From Methylobacterium sp. CB376 (lineage in GTDB: Bacteria > Pseudomonadota > Alphaproteobacteria > Rhizobiales > Beijerinckiaceae), in assembly GCF_029714205.1 (NCBI RefSeq), contig NZ_CP121648.1:6326501-6390500 (forward strand): 64,000 bases of DNA, in the 5' to 3' direction. Of the stretch, positions 41,119 to 49,198 are shown piece after piece. The first letter of the stretch is position 1; each line of letters begins with the position of its first letter. The notes beneath the pieces were generated by a model that saw only the letters and a program-made list of their open reading frames with translations, had not been told where the DNA came from and did not search any database. The position numbers were made by a program, and so were the translations under genes.

Positions 41119-42681
41119 ATGACGACGCTGATGGAACGGGTGCTCGGCCGCGTGCTGGCGGCTCTGCCGCTGGCCGGGCCGCTGACGGTGCTGGGCACGG
41201 ACGGGCGGCGCCTCACGGCCGGGCCCCGGGACGGTCCGCCGGTCCGCGTGCGGCTCCGCGACCCGTCGGCGGCGCGCCGCCTCCTCCTCGATCCCGACCT
41301 CGCCTTCGGCGAACTCTACGTGGAGGGCGGCCTCGTTCTCGAGGAGGGGACGCTGCCCGACCTGATGCGCGTGCTCCTCGCCCGCAGCCGCGGCGAGGTG
41401 CCGCTGCCCTCCGCGACCGCGATGGCGCTGCTGCGCCGCCTCGGCCGGCGGCTCGGCCGGCGCAACACGCCGCGGCGGGCCCGCCGCAACGTCGCCCACC
41501 ATTACGCGCTCGACGAGCGCCTCTACGGGCTCTTCCTCGACCCGACGTGGCAGTATTCCTGCGCCTACTTCACGGCGGAGGAGGACGACCTCGCGGCCGC
41601 GCAGCGGGCCAAGATGCGCCACATCGCCGCCAAGCTCCTGGCCGGGCCCGGGCAGCGGGTCCTCGACATCGGCTGCGGCTGGGGCGGCCTCGCGCTCTAC
41701 CTCGCCGGGGTCGCGGGCTGCGCGGAGGTGCGGGGCATCACGCTGGCGGAGGGGCAGCTCGCCCGGGCGCGGGCGCAGGCGCAGGCGCGCGGCCTCTCCG
41801 CCCGCGCGCACTTCGCCCTGGAGGATTTCCGCCGGGCGTCGGGCAGCTTCGACCGGATCGTCTCGGTCGGCATGTTCGAACATGTCGGGCCGGCCGATTA
41901 CCCCGGCTTCTTCCGCCTCGTCCGGGAGCGCCTGGCGCCGGACGGGGTGATGCTCCTGCACACGATCGGGCGCACGGGGGCGCCCTACCCGACGAATGCC
42001 TGGATCACCCGCTACATCTTCCCGGGCGGCCACCTGCCGACCCTGTCCCAGATCACGCCGGCGATCGAGCGCTCGGGCCTGATCGTCACGGACGTGGAGG
42101 TGCTGCGCCTGCACTACGCCCGCACGCTGGCCGCGTGGCGCGCCCGCTTCGCCGCGAGGCGGGAGGCGGCGCGCGCGCTCTACGACGAGCGCTTCTGCCG
42201 GATGTGGGACTGGTACCTCGCGGCCTCCGAGGCGGCCTTCCGGTACGAGGACCTGGTGGTGTTCCAGATCCAGCTCGCGCGGCGCAACGACGTGGTGCCG
42301 CTCACGCGGGACTACGTCGCCCGGGAGGAGGCCCGGCTGCGCGCGCGGGAGGAGCGGCGGGGCCGCGGAGCGCTCCCCTCACGGCCGGGTCAGCACGTCG
42401 CTGAGCGTCAGCGCGAACAGCACCCCCGCCCACAGGAACCCGGCCAGGGCGGCGAGGCGCACGAGGCCGCGCGCCTCCCGCAATTCCATGTAGAAGACCA
42501 GCACCAGGAGCGCCTTCGCGGCCGCGATGGCGAAGCCGATCGCCGCCGTCGCCGCCCCGAGCTTCCAGAAGGCCGCCGCGCAGGTCAGCGCCAGGAGGCC
42601 GAGCAGGGCCGCCCAGATCGCGAGGTTGCGCAGCCAGAGGGAGCGGACCGTCGCGCTCATCCGGACCGCCCCGGCAGGTAG
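41119..42681 (+). CDS. cfa: Cyclopropane-fatty-acyl-phospholipid synthase with aberrant C-terminal extension
   Basis: The enzyme adds a methylene group from S-adenosylmethionine to unsaturated membrane lipid chains. The substrate-binding region reads AFGELYVEGGLVLEEGTL and the AdoMet fold VLDIGCGWGGLALYL near residue 181. Other hallmarks are NVAHHYALDERLYGLFLDP, WQYSCAYF (active-site Cys), GMFEHVG and FPGGHLPTLS. The family part ends near residue 415 (about 42360). The frame then continues for roughly 105 Gln/Arg/Glu-rich residues that lie entirely antisense to the cytochrome oxidase subunit IV gene. Another frame would stop at 42404 after a one-base shift in the CGGCGGGGCC run, so the native stop was probably lost by an indel or mutation. 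The core annotation is secure. Confidence 0.88.
   Translation: MTTLMERVLGRVLAALPLAGPLTVLGTDGRRLTAGPRDGPPVRVRLRDPSAARRLLLDPDLAFGELYVEGGLVLEEGTLPDLMRVLLARSRGEVPLPSATAMALLRRLGRRLGRRNTPRRARRNVAHHYALDERLYGLFLDPTWQYSCAYFTAEEDDLAAAQRAKMRHIAAKLLAGPGQRVLDIGCGWGGLALYLAGVAGCAEVRGITLAEGQLARARAQAQARGLSARAHFALEDFRRASGSFDRIVSVGMFEHVGPADYPGFFRLVRERLAPDGVMLLHTIGRTGAPYPTNAWITRYIFPGGHLPTLSQITPAIERSGLIVTDVEVLRLHYARTLAAWRARFAARREAARALYDERFCRMWDWYLAASEAAFRYEDLVVFQIQLARRNDVVPLTRDYVAREEARLRAREERRGRGALPSRPGQHVAERQREQHPRPQEPGQGGEAHEAARLPQFHVEDQHQERLRGRDGEADRRRRRPELPEGRRAGQRQEAEQGRPDREVAQPEGADRRAHPDRPGR
42379..42660 (-). CDS. ctaF: Cytochrome c oxidase subunit IV (CtaF-like)
   Basis: This 93-residue small membrane subunit of the caa3 oxidase has three hydrophobic helices (LAIWAALLGLLALTCAAAFW; AIGFAIAAAKALLVLVFYM; LVRLAALAGFLWAGVLFALT). 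The block AAKALLVLVFYMELRE is typical of prokaryotic subunit IV. Its ATG overlaps the ctaE stop (ATGA), making it the last gene of the respiratory operon. It is overlapped antisense by the extended cfa frame. Confidence 0.85.
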   Translation of the reverse strand: MSATVRSLWLRNLAIWAALLGLLALTCAAAFWKLGAATAAIGFAIAAAKALLVLVFYMELREARGLVRLAALAGFLWAGVLFALTLSDVLTRP

Positions 42682-43334
42682 AAGACCGGGTAGAGGACGA
42701 TCCAGACGACGTCGACGAGGTGCCAGTAGAGGGCCGTCACCTCGACCTCGGGGCTGCCGCGCAGCTCCAGCCGGCCGCGCCAGCCGAGGAGCGCGAGCCG
42801 CCCGACCAGCGCGATCCCGACCGACAGGTGCAAAGCGTGCACCCCCGTCATCAGCCAGTAGAGGGCGAAGAAGATCTGGGCCGGCGCCGCCGCGAGCGGG
42901 AAGTGCGGCCCGGGCACCAGGCTCTTCTCGATGTCCTCGCGGTACTCGACCCCCTTCACCGCCACGAAGGCGAGGCCGAGCGCGGCCGTCACGGCGAGGC
43001 AGGCGACCACGAGGCGGCGCAGGTCCTCCTCGGCCTTGGCGGCCTGGGAGGCCACCGCCATGGTCAGGCTGCTGGTGAGCAGGATCGCCGTGTTGGCGGT
43101 GCCGAGGGCGAGGTTGGTCTCGCGGCCCGCCGCCGCGAAGGCCTCCGGGTGGGCGATCCGCATCACCGCGTAGGTGAGGAGCAGCGCCCCGAAGAACAGC
43201 GTCTCGCTCGCCAGGAAGAGCCAGATCCCGAAGGTCGCCCCGCGCCGCTGGCGCCCGAGATCGGACCAGGGCTCGCGGATCAGCCGCGCGGCCGGCTCGC
43301 CCCCGGCGACGCCCCCCTCGGCCGCGCCGCTCAC
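42657..43334 (-). CDS. ctaE: Cytochrome c oxidase subunit III
   Basis: This 225-residue subunit has about five helices, as in the short form of subunit III. Hallmarks are FGIWLFLASETLFFGALLLTY near the N-terminus, TANTAILLTSSLTMAVA, and YWHLVDVVWIVLYPVFYL at the end. GTG 43334 overlaps the ctaD stop as GTGA, and the ctaE stop overlaps the ctaF start. These overlaps suggest tight translational coupling. Confidence 0.92.
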   Translation of the reverse strand: MSGAAEGGVAGGEPAARLIREPWSDLGRQRRGATFGIWLFLASETLFFGALLLTYAVMRIAHPEAFAAAGRETNLALGTANTAILLTSSLTMAVASQAAKAEEDLRRLVVACLAVTAALGLAFVAVKGVEYREDIEKSLVPGPHFPLAAAPAQIFFALYWLMTGVHALHLSVGIALVGRLALLGWRGRLELRGSPEVEVTALYWHLVDVVWIVLYPVFYLPGRSG

Positions 43335-45007
43335 GGCAGGAGCTCCTGCTCGCGCTGGTAGCTCGGCGGGCCGATCGTCGCCGAGTGGCCCTCCGGATGG
43401 TAGTCGTAGGGCGCGCGCACCACCCGCGGCTGCCGGACGAAGTTCTTGTGCGGCGGCGGCGAGGTCGTGCTCCATTCGAGGCCGGTCGCGTCCCAGGGGT
43501 TGCTCGACGCCCGCGCCCCGTAGACCAGCGACCAGGTCAGGTAGGCGAGCGGCAGCAGGTAGGCCGCCGCCAGGATCGCCGCGCCCGACGACGACATCAC
43601 GTTGTAGATCTGGAATTCCGGCGGATAGGTGTGGTAGCGCCGCGGCATCCCGAGATAGCCGGCGATGAATTGCGGCGCGAAGGTCAGGTTGAACCCGAAA
43701 TACATCAGGATGGCGGCGAACCGGGCCCAGGATTCCGGGTACATCTTTCCCGTCACCTTCGGCCACCAGAAGTGCAGACCGCCGAAGAAGGCCGAGACCG
43801 AGCCGCCCACCATGATGTAGTGGAAGTGCGCGACCACGAAGTAGGTGTCCGTGACGTGGACGTCGACCGGGATGGCGGCGAGGAAGAGCCCCGACAGGCC
43901 GCCGGTCGTGAACAGCCCGACGAAGCCGAGCGCGTAGAGCATCGGCGCGCCGAACCCGATCTGCCCGCGGTAGAGCGAGAAGATCCAGTTGAAGACCTTG
44001 ATGGCGGACGGCACCGCGATGATGAAGGACAAGAACGAGAAGATCAGGGCCGCGTAGGGCGACATGCCCGACACGAACATGTGGTGACCCCAGACGAAGA
44101 AGCCGATCCCGGCGATCGCCAGGATGGCGTAGACCATGAACGTGTAGCCGAAGATGCGGCGGCGCGCGAAGGCCGGAATGATCTCCGAGACCACCCCCAT
44201 CGCCGGCAGCACCATGATGTAGACGGCCGGGTGCGAGTAGAACCAGAACAGGTGCTGGAACAGGATCGGGTCGCCGCCGCGGTTCGGGTCGAAGATCGGC
44301 AGGCCGAGCCAGCGCTCGGCCATGACGAGGAGCAGCGAGATCGCCAGGACCGGCGTCGCCAGCACGATCACGATGCTGGTGGCGTAGATCGACCAGACGA
44401 AGAGCGGCAGGCGGAACCACGTCATGCCGGGACAGCGCAGCATGTGCACGCTGGCGATGATGTTGACGCCGGTGGCGATGGTGGAGAAGCCGACCAGGAA
44501 CACGCCGAGCGCCGCCGCGAAGACGTGCGTGTTCGAGAACATCGTCGAGAAGGGCGTGTAGAAGGTCCAGCCGGTATCGACCCCGCCGGCGATCAGCGCG
44601 TAGACCGTGCAGGCCCCGGCCGCCACCGTGAGGTACCAGCTGAACAGGTTGAGCCGCGGGAAGGCGAGGTCCGACGCCCCGATCATCAGCGGCACCAGGA
44701 AGAGGCCGAGCGTGTTGGGGATGGAGGGCACCAGGAAGAACCACACCATCACGATGCCGTGGAACGAGAACAGCTTGTTGTAGGTGTCCGAGGTGAGGAG
44801 GTGGCCCTCCGGCGAGACGAGTTCGAGGCGCACCAGGGTGATCGCCGCGCCGCCCATGAAGAAGAACACGGTGATCACGACCGCGAACAGGATCGCGAGG
44901 CGCTTGTGGTCGGTGGTGGTGAGCCAGGACCCGACCGAGCGGCTGAACCGCAGGTAGTCCGGCTCGGTCGGCAGCGGCAATTCGCCGAGCGCCGCGGACT
45001 CGCTCAT
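43331..45007 (-). CDS. ctaD: Haem-copper oxidase subunit I, A2 type
   Basis: This 558-residue catalytic subunit reduces O2 to water and pumps protons. Haem and CuB ligands are visible in FSFHGIVMVWFF, WFYSHPAVYIMVLP, GHHMFVSG and DTYFVVAHFHYIMVGG. At the end of the D-channel the usual glutamate (HPEVY) is replaced: the sequence reads YSHPAVY near residue 259. Tyr-Ser before HP is the signature of A2-type oxidases such as the Rhodothermus caa3 enzyme. ATG 45007 overlaps the ctaC stop as ATGA. It works with the CtaC subunit, which carries its own haem c. Confidence 0.94.
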   Translation of the reverse strand: MSESAALGELPLPTEPDYLRFSRSVGSWLTTTDHKRLAILFAVVITVFFFMGGAAITLVRLELVSPEGHLLTSDTYNKLFSFHGIVMVWFFLVPSIPNTLGLFLVPLMIGASDLAFPRLNLFSWYLTVAAGACTVYALIAGGVDTGWTFYTPFSTMFSNTHVFAAALGVFLVGFSTIATGVNIIASVHMLRCPGMTWFRLPLFVWSIYATSIVIVLATPVLAISLLLVMAERWLGLPIFDPNRGGDPILFQHLFWFYSHPAVYIMVLPAMGVVSEIIPAFARRRIFGYTFMVYAILAIAGIGFFVWGHHMFVSGMSPYAALIFSFLSFIIAVPSAIKVFNWIFSLYRGQIGFGAPMLYALGFVGLFTTGGLSGLFLAAIPVDVHVTDTYFVVAHFHYIMVGGSVSAFFGGLHFWWPKVTGKMYPESWARFAAILMYFGFNLTFAPQFIAGYLGMPRRYHTYPPEFQIYNVMSSSGAAILAAAYLLPLAYLTWSLVYGARASSNPWDATGLEWSTTSPPPHKNFVRQPRVVRAPYDYHPEGHSATIGPPSYQREQELLP

Positions 45008-45936
45008 GACCGGTCCTCCTTCGCGAGGGAGCGGATGTAGGCGACGAGGCTCTGGATCTCCCCCTCCGAGAGCCGGCCGGCGAAGCTCGGCATGATCGGC
45101 GCGAAGCCGGCCACCACGTCCTTGTTCGGCTGCAGGATCGAGTCGCGCAGATAGGCCTCGTCGGCCGCGACCACGCGCCCGTCCGCCAGCGCCACGGTGC
45201 GGCCGTAGAGGCCGGCGAGGCTCGGCGCGTGCACCCGGGCGGAGGCGGCGTGGCAGCCCGAGCAGCCGCGCTCCACGAACAGCGCCGCGCCCGCCTTGGC
45301 GAGGTCGTCGCCCTCCGGCTGGGCGGCGAGCCACGCCGCGTAGGCGTCCGGCCGCATCACCACGATCTTGCCGCGCATGCGGGAATGGTCGGTGCCGCAA
45401 TACTCGGCGCAGAGGAGGTGGAACACCCCGAGCTTGGTGGCCTCGAACCACGCCACGTGGGTCTGGCCCGGCACCACGTCCTGCTTGAGCCGGAAGGCCG
45501 GCACGAAGAAGGAGTGGATCACGTCCTGCGAGCGCATCTCGAGGCGCACCGGCACGCCGATCGGCACGTGCAGCGCGTCGATCTCGCGGGCGCCGTTGGC
45601 GTGCAGCGCCTTCCACATCCACTGCTTGGCGACGACCTGCACCTCGATCGCGTCCCCGGGCGGCGTGAAGGACCTGATCTCGATCGAGGTGCCCCACCAG
45701 AACAGGAAGACGAACAGGAACAGGGTCGCGCTGGTCCAGCCGATCTCGAATTCGCGGCTCACCACCTCGGGCATCGGCCCGCGCGGGGCGGCGGAGCCGC
45801 GCCGGTAGCGGACCGAGAAGCCGAGGAGCAGGCAGACGACGAGGAGCAGGATCGCGCCCGACAGGACGAGCAGGCCGGCGAAGATCGCGTCGATGCGCTG
45901 CGCGAGGGTCGAGGCGGTCTCGGGCCAGAAGGCCAT
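45004..45936 (-). CDS. ctaC: caa3 oxidase subunit II with fused cytochrome c domain
   Basis: This 310-residue subunit takes electrons from ActE or soluble cytochrome c. Two N-terminal helices precede the cupredoxin domain. The CuA site is CAEYCGTDHSRM near residue 179, and QWMWKA marks the conserved aromatic patch. A cytochrome c domain follows with CSGCH near residue 225 and an axial Met in IMPSFAGRL. The fused haem c makes this a caa3-type enzyme. The SCO gene stop and the ctaC ATG share one base. Confidence 0.93.
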   Translation of the reverse strand: MAFWPETASTLAQRIDAIFAGLLVLSGAILLLVVCLLLGFSVRYRRGSAAPRGPMPEVVSREFEIGWTSATLFLFVFLFWWGTSIEIRSFTPPGDAIEVQVVAKQWMWKALHANGAREIDALHVPIGVPVRLEMRSQDVIHSFFVPAFRLKQDVVPGQTHVAWFEATKLGVFHLLCAEYCGTDHSRMRGKIVVMRPDAYAAWLAAQPEGDDLAKAGAALFVERGCSGCHAASARVHAPSLAGLYGRTVALADGRVVAADEAYLRDSILQPNKDVVAGFAPIMPSFAGRLSEGEIQSLVAYIRSLAKEDRS

Positions 45937-46721
45937 CACGGAACCCTCCGGGCCGGCCCGCCGCCGCGGCCGAGCCGCCACAGGGCCAGACCCAGCCCGG
46001 CCACCGTCAGCGCTCCGGCGAGCGTGAGGAGCCGCGAGATCGCGGGCGTGTAGATCCCCCGCGCCGCGTCGAAGCCGTAGCACAGCACCGCGAGCCGCCC
46101 CGCGACGCCCCCGATCGCCCCGCGCCCGGCCTCCAGCAGCGCGAGGCGCAGGCTCGGCCCGTCGAGGGCGAGGGTCGAGAGGGCGCGGGCGAGGTGTCCG
46201 TCCAGCGTCAGGGCGAGGGCGGCGGACGGGTGGGCGTACTGGTCGTGCTCGGCATCGTAGGCGGTGCGGTAGCCCAGCGAGCGGGTGAGGTCCGCGAGGG
46301 CGGCCGGGTCGGCGCGCAGGAGCACCGTCGCCGCGCGCAGGGCCGGATCGGCCACCTGCGCGCCGAGGAGCGCCCGGCCCTCGGCGAGGCCGTCCTTCGG
46401 GTCGAGGCCGAGCACGATCAGCCGGTAATCGGCGCCCGGCCGCAGCCCCGTCTCGCCGAGCGCGCCCGCCACCACGGCCAAGGCCGGCCCGCACAGGGTG
46501 CGGCAGGTGAAGTCGACCGGGACGAGGAGCGCCGGGCGGCCCCCGAGCGCCTCCCCGAGGGCGAGGGAGCGGCCGCTCTCGTCCGTGACGCGGGCGCCGA
46601 GGGGCAGGCGGGCGCCGGCCGGCGGCGCGAGGCCCGCCGCCGCGAGCTCGGAGGCGGCGAGGCCCGCCCGGGCGGCGCAGGGCGCGAGCGCGATCAGCAG
46701 GGCGAGGAGGAGGCGCGTCAC
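45936..46721 (-). CDS. SCO1/SenC-family copper chaperone
   Basis: The 261-residue protein inserts copper into the CuA site of subunit II. The copper motif is FTCRTLCGPAL (CxxxC) and the distant histidine is in DQYAHPSAAL. A signal peptide (RLLLALLIALAPCAARAG) leads it to the periplasm, and a C-terminal helix (LLTLAGALTVAGLGLALW) anchors it. GTG 46721 overlaps the upstream stop as GTGA. The position directly before ctaC fits this role. Confidence 0.88.
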   Translation of the reverse strand: MTRLLLALLIALAPCAARAGLAASELAAAGLAPPAGARLPLGARVTDESGRSLALGEALGGRPALLVPVDFTCRTLCGPALAVVAGALGETGLRPGADYRLIVLGLDPKDGLAEGRALLGAQVADPALRAATVLLRADPAALADLTRSLGYRTAYDAEHDQYAHPSAALALTLDGHLARALSTLALDGPSLRLALLEAGRGAIGGVAGRLAVLCYGFDAARGIYTPAISRLLTLAGALTVAGLGLALWRLGRGGGPARRVP

Positions 46722-47059
46722 GGCCGCCGGCTCTCCTTGATCGGGCCGGGCGCCGCCGCCGGGGCGCCGACCGGGTCGAGGGCCGCGGCGCCCCGGCCCG
46801 CGAGGATCTCCATGGCGCGCGCGACCGGGATCCGGACGATGCCGCGCTCCCGGTCGACCCAGGCATAGCCGGACAGGGCCTCGCCCTGCGCGTCGAGGAG
46901 GCGCTTGAGGTCGCCGGCCGGGTCGATCTGCAGGCCGGGCTGCGGCATCGCCCGCGGCGGCGGCCGCTCGCGCCGCGGGGCGCCGCGGTCGTAGGAGAGC
47001 TTGAGCCCGCCCATGGCGGCGGCGACGAAGAGCGCGAAGCCCGCGACGGCGGCGAGCAC
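46718..47059 (-). CDS. Small membrane-anchored protein of the ACIII-oxidase operon
   Basis: This 113-residue protein has an N-terminal helix (LAAVAGFALFVAAAMGGLKL) and a soluble domain with LQIDPAGDLKRLLDAQGEAL, YAWVDRERGIVRIPVARAME and a proline-rich end. The pattern WVDR..GIVRIPI..AM is seen in small proteins encoded next to SCO genes in similar clusters. No ligand residues are obvious. The only in-frame start after the actF stop is GTG 47059. It may help assembly of the caa3 oxidase; this is inferred from position. Confidence 0.75.
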   Translation of the reverse strand: MLAAVAGFALFVAAAMGGLKLSYDRGAPRRERPPPRAMPQPGLQIDPAGDLKRLLDAQGEALSGYAWVDRERGIVRIPVARAMEILAGRGAAALDPVGAPAAAPGPIKESRRP

Positions 47060-47113
47060 CGTCCGGACCGGGACGCCCGGGGCCTCCGGGGGGCGGGGAT
47101 CTCCGGGGAGGCG

Positions 47114-48103
47114 TCAGCCGGCATGGCCGAGCCCTCCGGGCAGGCGGCGCGCCGGGAACAGGCGGGCCAGGAGGCGCCCCGAGAGGCGCACGAGGCCGAC
47201 CGTGACCGCGACGGCGGCGAGGAGGCCGAGCGCGCCCAGGAGGAGGGGCGGGCCGGGCGGGTCGTAGGCCGGCGCGACGAGCCAGAGCCGGTGCAGGCCG
47301 ATCCCGAGGAGCACGAGCCCGCCCACCAGGCGCAGGGCGGCGCGGCTGCGCCGCAGGTGCCCGTTCAGCAGCAGCCCGAAGGGGAGGACCGCGCCGGCCG
47401 CGACGGCGGCGACGATGAGCCAGACGAGACCGTGCTGGCCGCGGCGCAGGTACCAGGCGGCCTTGTCGGGCAGGTCGCCGTACCACGCCACGATGAAGGA
47501 CATCAGCGCGATGTAGACGGTGCCGGTCAGGGTGGCGAGGAGCAGGCCGGCGAGGTCGCTGGCGTCGCGCCCCGCGAGGTCCGGCGGCGCCAGCAGGGCC
47601 GCGAAGGCGAGGGCGGAGAGCATCTGCTCGATGGCGAAGCCCGCTGCGAAGGCCGAGGAGGTGAAGCCGGGCTCGACGGAGAGCACCCAATCGACCGCGA
47701 TCACGCTGATCAGGACCGCGTGCAGCAGGAGCGCCACGGCCGCGAACAGGCCGCCGCCCCGTCCCGCCGCGACCACGAGGCCGATCACCGACCAGATCAC
47801 CAGGGCGAGGACCGAGCGGGCGAGGAAGAAGGTCGGGTGCAGGTAGAGGGGAGCGACCTGCGGCGGGGCCTGCGCCGGATCGGCCGCCCACGGATAGATC
47901 GCCGCGAGGCCGAGCGCGATCGGCAGGAAGGCCAGGGCCGCGAGCGGGGTGAGCGAGGCGGCCGGGCGCAGCACGGGGGCGAGCGCCTCGCCCCAGCGCC
48001 CGCCGGTGAGGCCGTGGATCAGGAGCAGCGCGAGGCTGCCGATCGGGATGCCGCTCCAGGCGGCGTAGGCGGCGAGCCAGCCGCGGGCGGCCTGCGCGAT
48101 CAC
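47114..48103 (-). CDS. actF: Alternative complex III subunit ActF (membrane)
   Basis: This 329-residue, roughly ten-helix protein is related to ActC/NrfD and is one of two large membrane subunits of the quinol:cytochrome c oxidoreductase. Recognisable blocks are AYPWAADP-type loop IYPWAADPAQAPPQ, YLHPTFFLARSV, SVIAVDWVLSVEPGFTSSAF and YGDLPDKAAWYLRR. GTG 48103 overlaps the actE stop as GTGA. The order actA-B-C-D-E-F is complete here. Confidence 0.88.
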   Translation of the reverse strand: MIAQAARGWLAAYAAWSGIPIGSLALLLIHGLTGGRWGEALAPVLRPAASLTPLAALAFLPIALGLAAIYPWAADPAQAPPQVAPLYLHPTFFLARSVLALVIWSVIGLVVAAGRGGGLFAAVALLLHAVLISVIAVDWVLSVEPGFTSSAFAAGFAIEQMLSALAFAALLAPPDLAGRDASDLAGLLLATLTGTVYIALMSFIVAWYGDLPDKAAWYLRRGQHGLVWLIVAAVAAGAVLPFGLLLNGHLRRSRAALRLVGGLVLLGIGLHRLWLVAPAYDPPGPPLLLGALGLLAAVAVTVGLVRLSGRLLARLFPARRLPGGLGHAG

Positions 48104-48683
48104 CGCAGCCTCCCGGCGGCTTCGGGCGCCTCGGCCAGGGTGGCGTGGTGCGAGAGCTGCAGGGCCCGGATATACGCGGCCACGGCCCAGCGCTCGGCGG
48201 GCGGGACGCGGGCCGCGTAGGCGTACATCACGCCGTAGCCGTGCGTGATGACGTCGACGAAGTGGGAGGCCGGGGCCGCGCGCAGGCGCTCGGAATGGTA
48301 GGAGGGCGGCGGCGGGAAGCCGCGCTGCACGATCATCCCGTGCCCGTCGCCGTCGTAGCCGTGGCAGGGCGAGCAGAACACGTCGTAGCGGTCGCGGCCG
48401 AGCCCGAGGAGGGCGGGCGTCACCTCCGGCGGGGCGGCGAGGGCGGCGTCGCGGGCGAGGTCGCCCTGCGCGACCGCGCCCTCCGGCAGCGGCCGGGCCG
48501 AGGTGCCGTCCGGCCAGATCCGGGAGGCCGCGTAGGTGTCTAAGCGCTTCTGCTGGAAGAGGTTCTGGTCCTGGCAGCCGGCCACCAGCAGGCCGGCGAG
48601 GAGGAGGACCGGGCGGGCGCGCCGCGGCGCCGGGCGCCCCCGACGGAGGGGGCGGGCGGGGATGACGGGCGCGCCCTCCTCAT
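48100..48683 (-). CDS. actE: Alternative complex III subunit ActE (lipoprotein cytochrome c), frame broken in signal region
   Basis: The mature protein is a mono-haem cytochrome c with CSPCHGYDGDGHG and RGFPPPPSYH; it passes electrons from ActA to the oxidase. In the same frame LLLAGLLVAGC forms a lipobox, as in known ActE, but that frame contains no start codon. ATG 48683 overlaps the actD stop as ATGA, like every other junction in this operon, and reads MRRARPSSPPAPSVG in the neighbouring frame. Adding one base to the C5 run at 48637-48641 or the G5 run at 48648-48652 joins the two into one lipoprotein precursor. The frame open as such covers 48100-48585. The break is either a sequence error or a real mutation. 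Confidence 0.82.
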
Positions 48684-49198
48684 GGCCGCACCTCGAACAC
48701 CACGAGGGCCCCGGTCTCCTCCAGGAGGTGGCGCAGGGCGGTGCCGTCGCCCGGCGCCGCCGCGGCGGCGAGCAGGAAGAACCGGTCCTGGCTCGCCCGC
48801 TCGAAGCCCGGGACCGCGAAGAGCGGGTGGTGCAGGCGCGGCAGGCCGGTGCCCCACAGGAAGGCGAGGAGCCCCGCCAGCGCCGCCGCGAACACCCCCA
48901 CCTCGAACGGCACCAGCAGGAAGACCGGCCAGCTGTGCAGCGGGCGCCCGCCGGAATTGAGCGGGTAGTCGATCACCGCGGCGTACCATTGCAGGAGATA
49001 CGCGAAGGCCGCCGCGCCGACGCCCCCGGCCAGCATCGCCCAGCGCAGGCGGCTCGGGCGCGGGTCCAGCACGCCCTCGACCGCCTCCACCGGGTAGGGC
49101 GTGAAAGTGTCGAGGGGCCGGTGGCCCCGCGCGCGCAACGTGCGGGCCGCCCGGACCAGGCTGTGGGGATCCGCGAAGCAGGCCAGCATCTCTCCCAT
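48680..49198 (-). CDS. actD: Alternative complex III subunit ActD (DUF3341)
   Basis: This 172-residue protein has the DUF3341 pattern: a short N-terminal domain (LACFADPHSLVRAARTLRAR, PLDTFTPYPVEAVE), two helices (WAMLAGGVGAAAFAYLLQW; VFLLVPFEVGVFAAALAGLL) with INYPLNSGGRP-like loop DYPLNSGGRPLHSWP, and a soluble end. It is the small membrane subunit of the complex. Its ATG shares one base with the actC stop. Confidence 0.9.
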   Translation of the reverse strand: MGEMLACFADPHSLVRAARTLRARGHRPLDTFTPYPVEAVEGVLDPRPSRLRWAMLAGGVGAAAFAYLLQWYAAVIDYPLNSGGRPLHSWPVFLLVPFEVGVFAAALAGLLAFLWGTGLPRLHHPLFAVPGFERASQDRFFLLAAAAAPGDGTALRHLLEETGALVVFEVRP

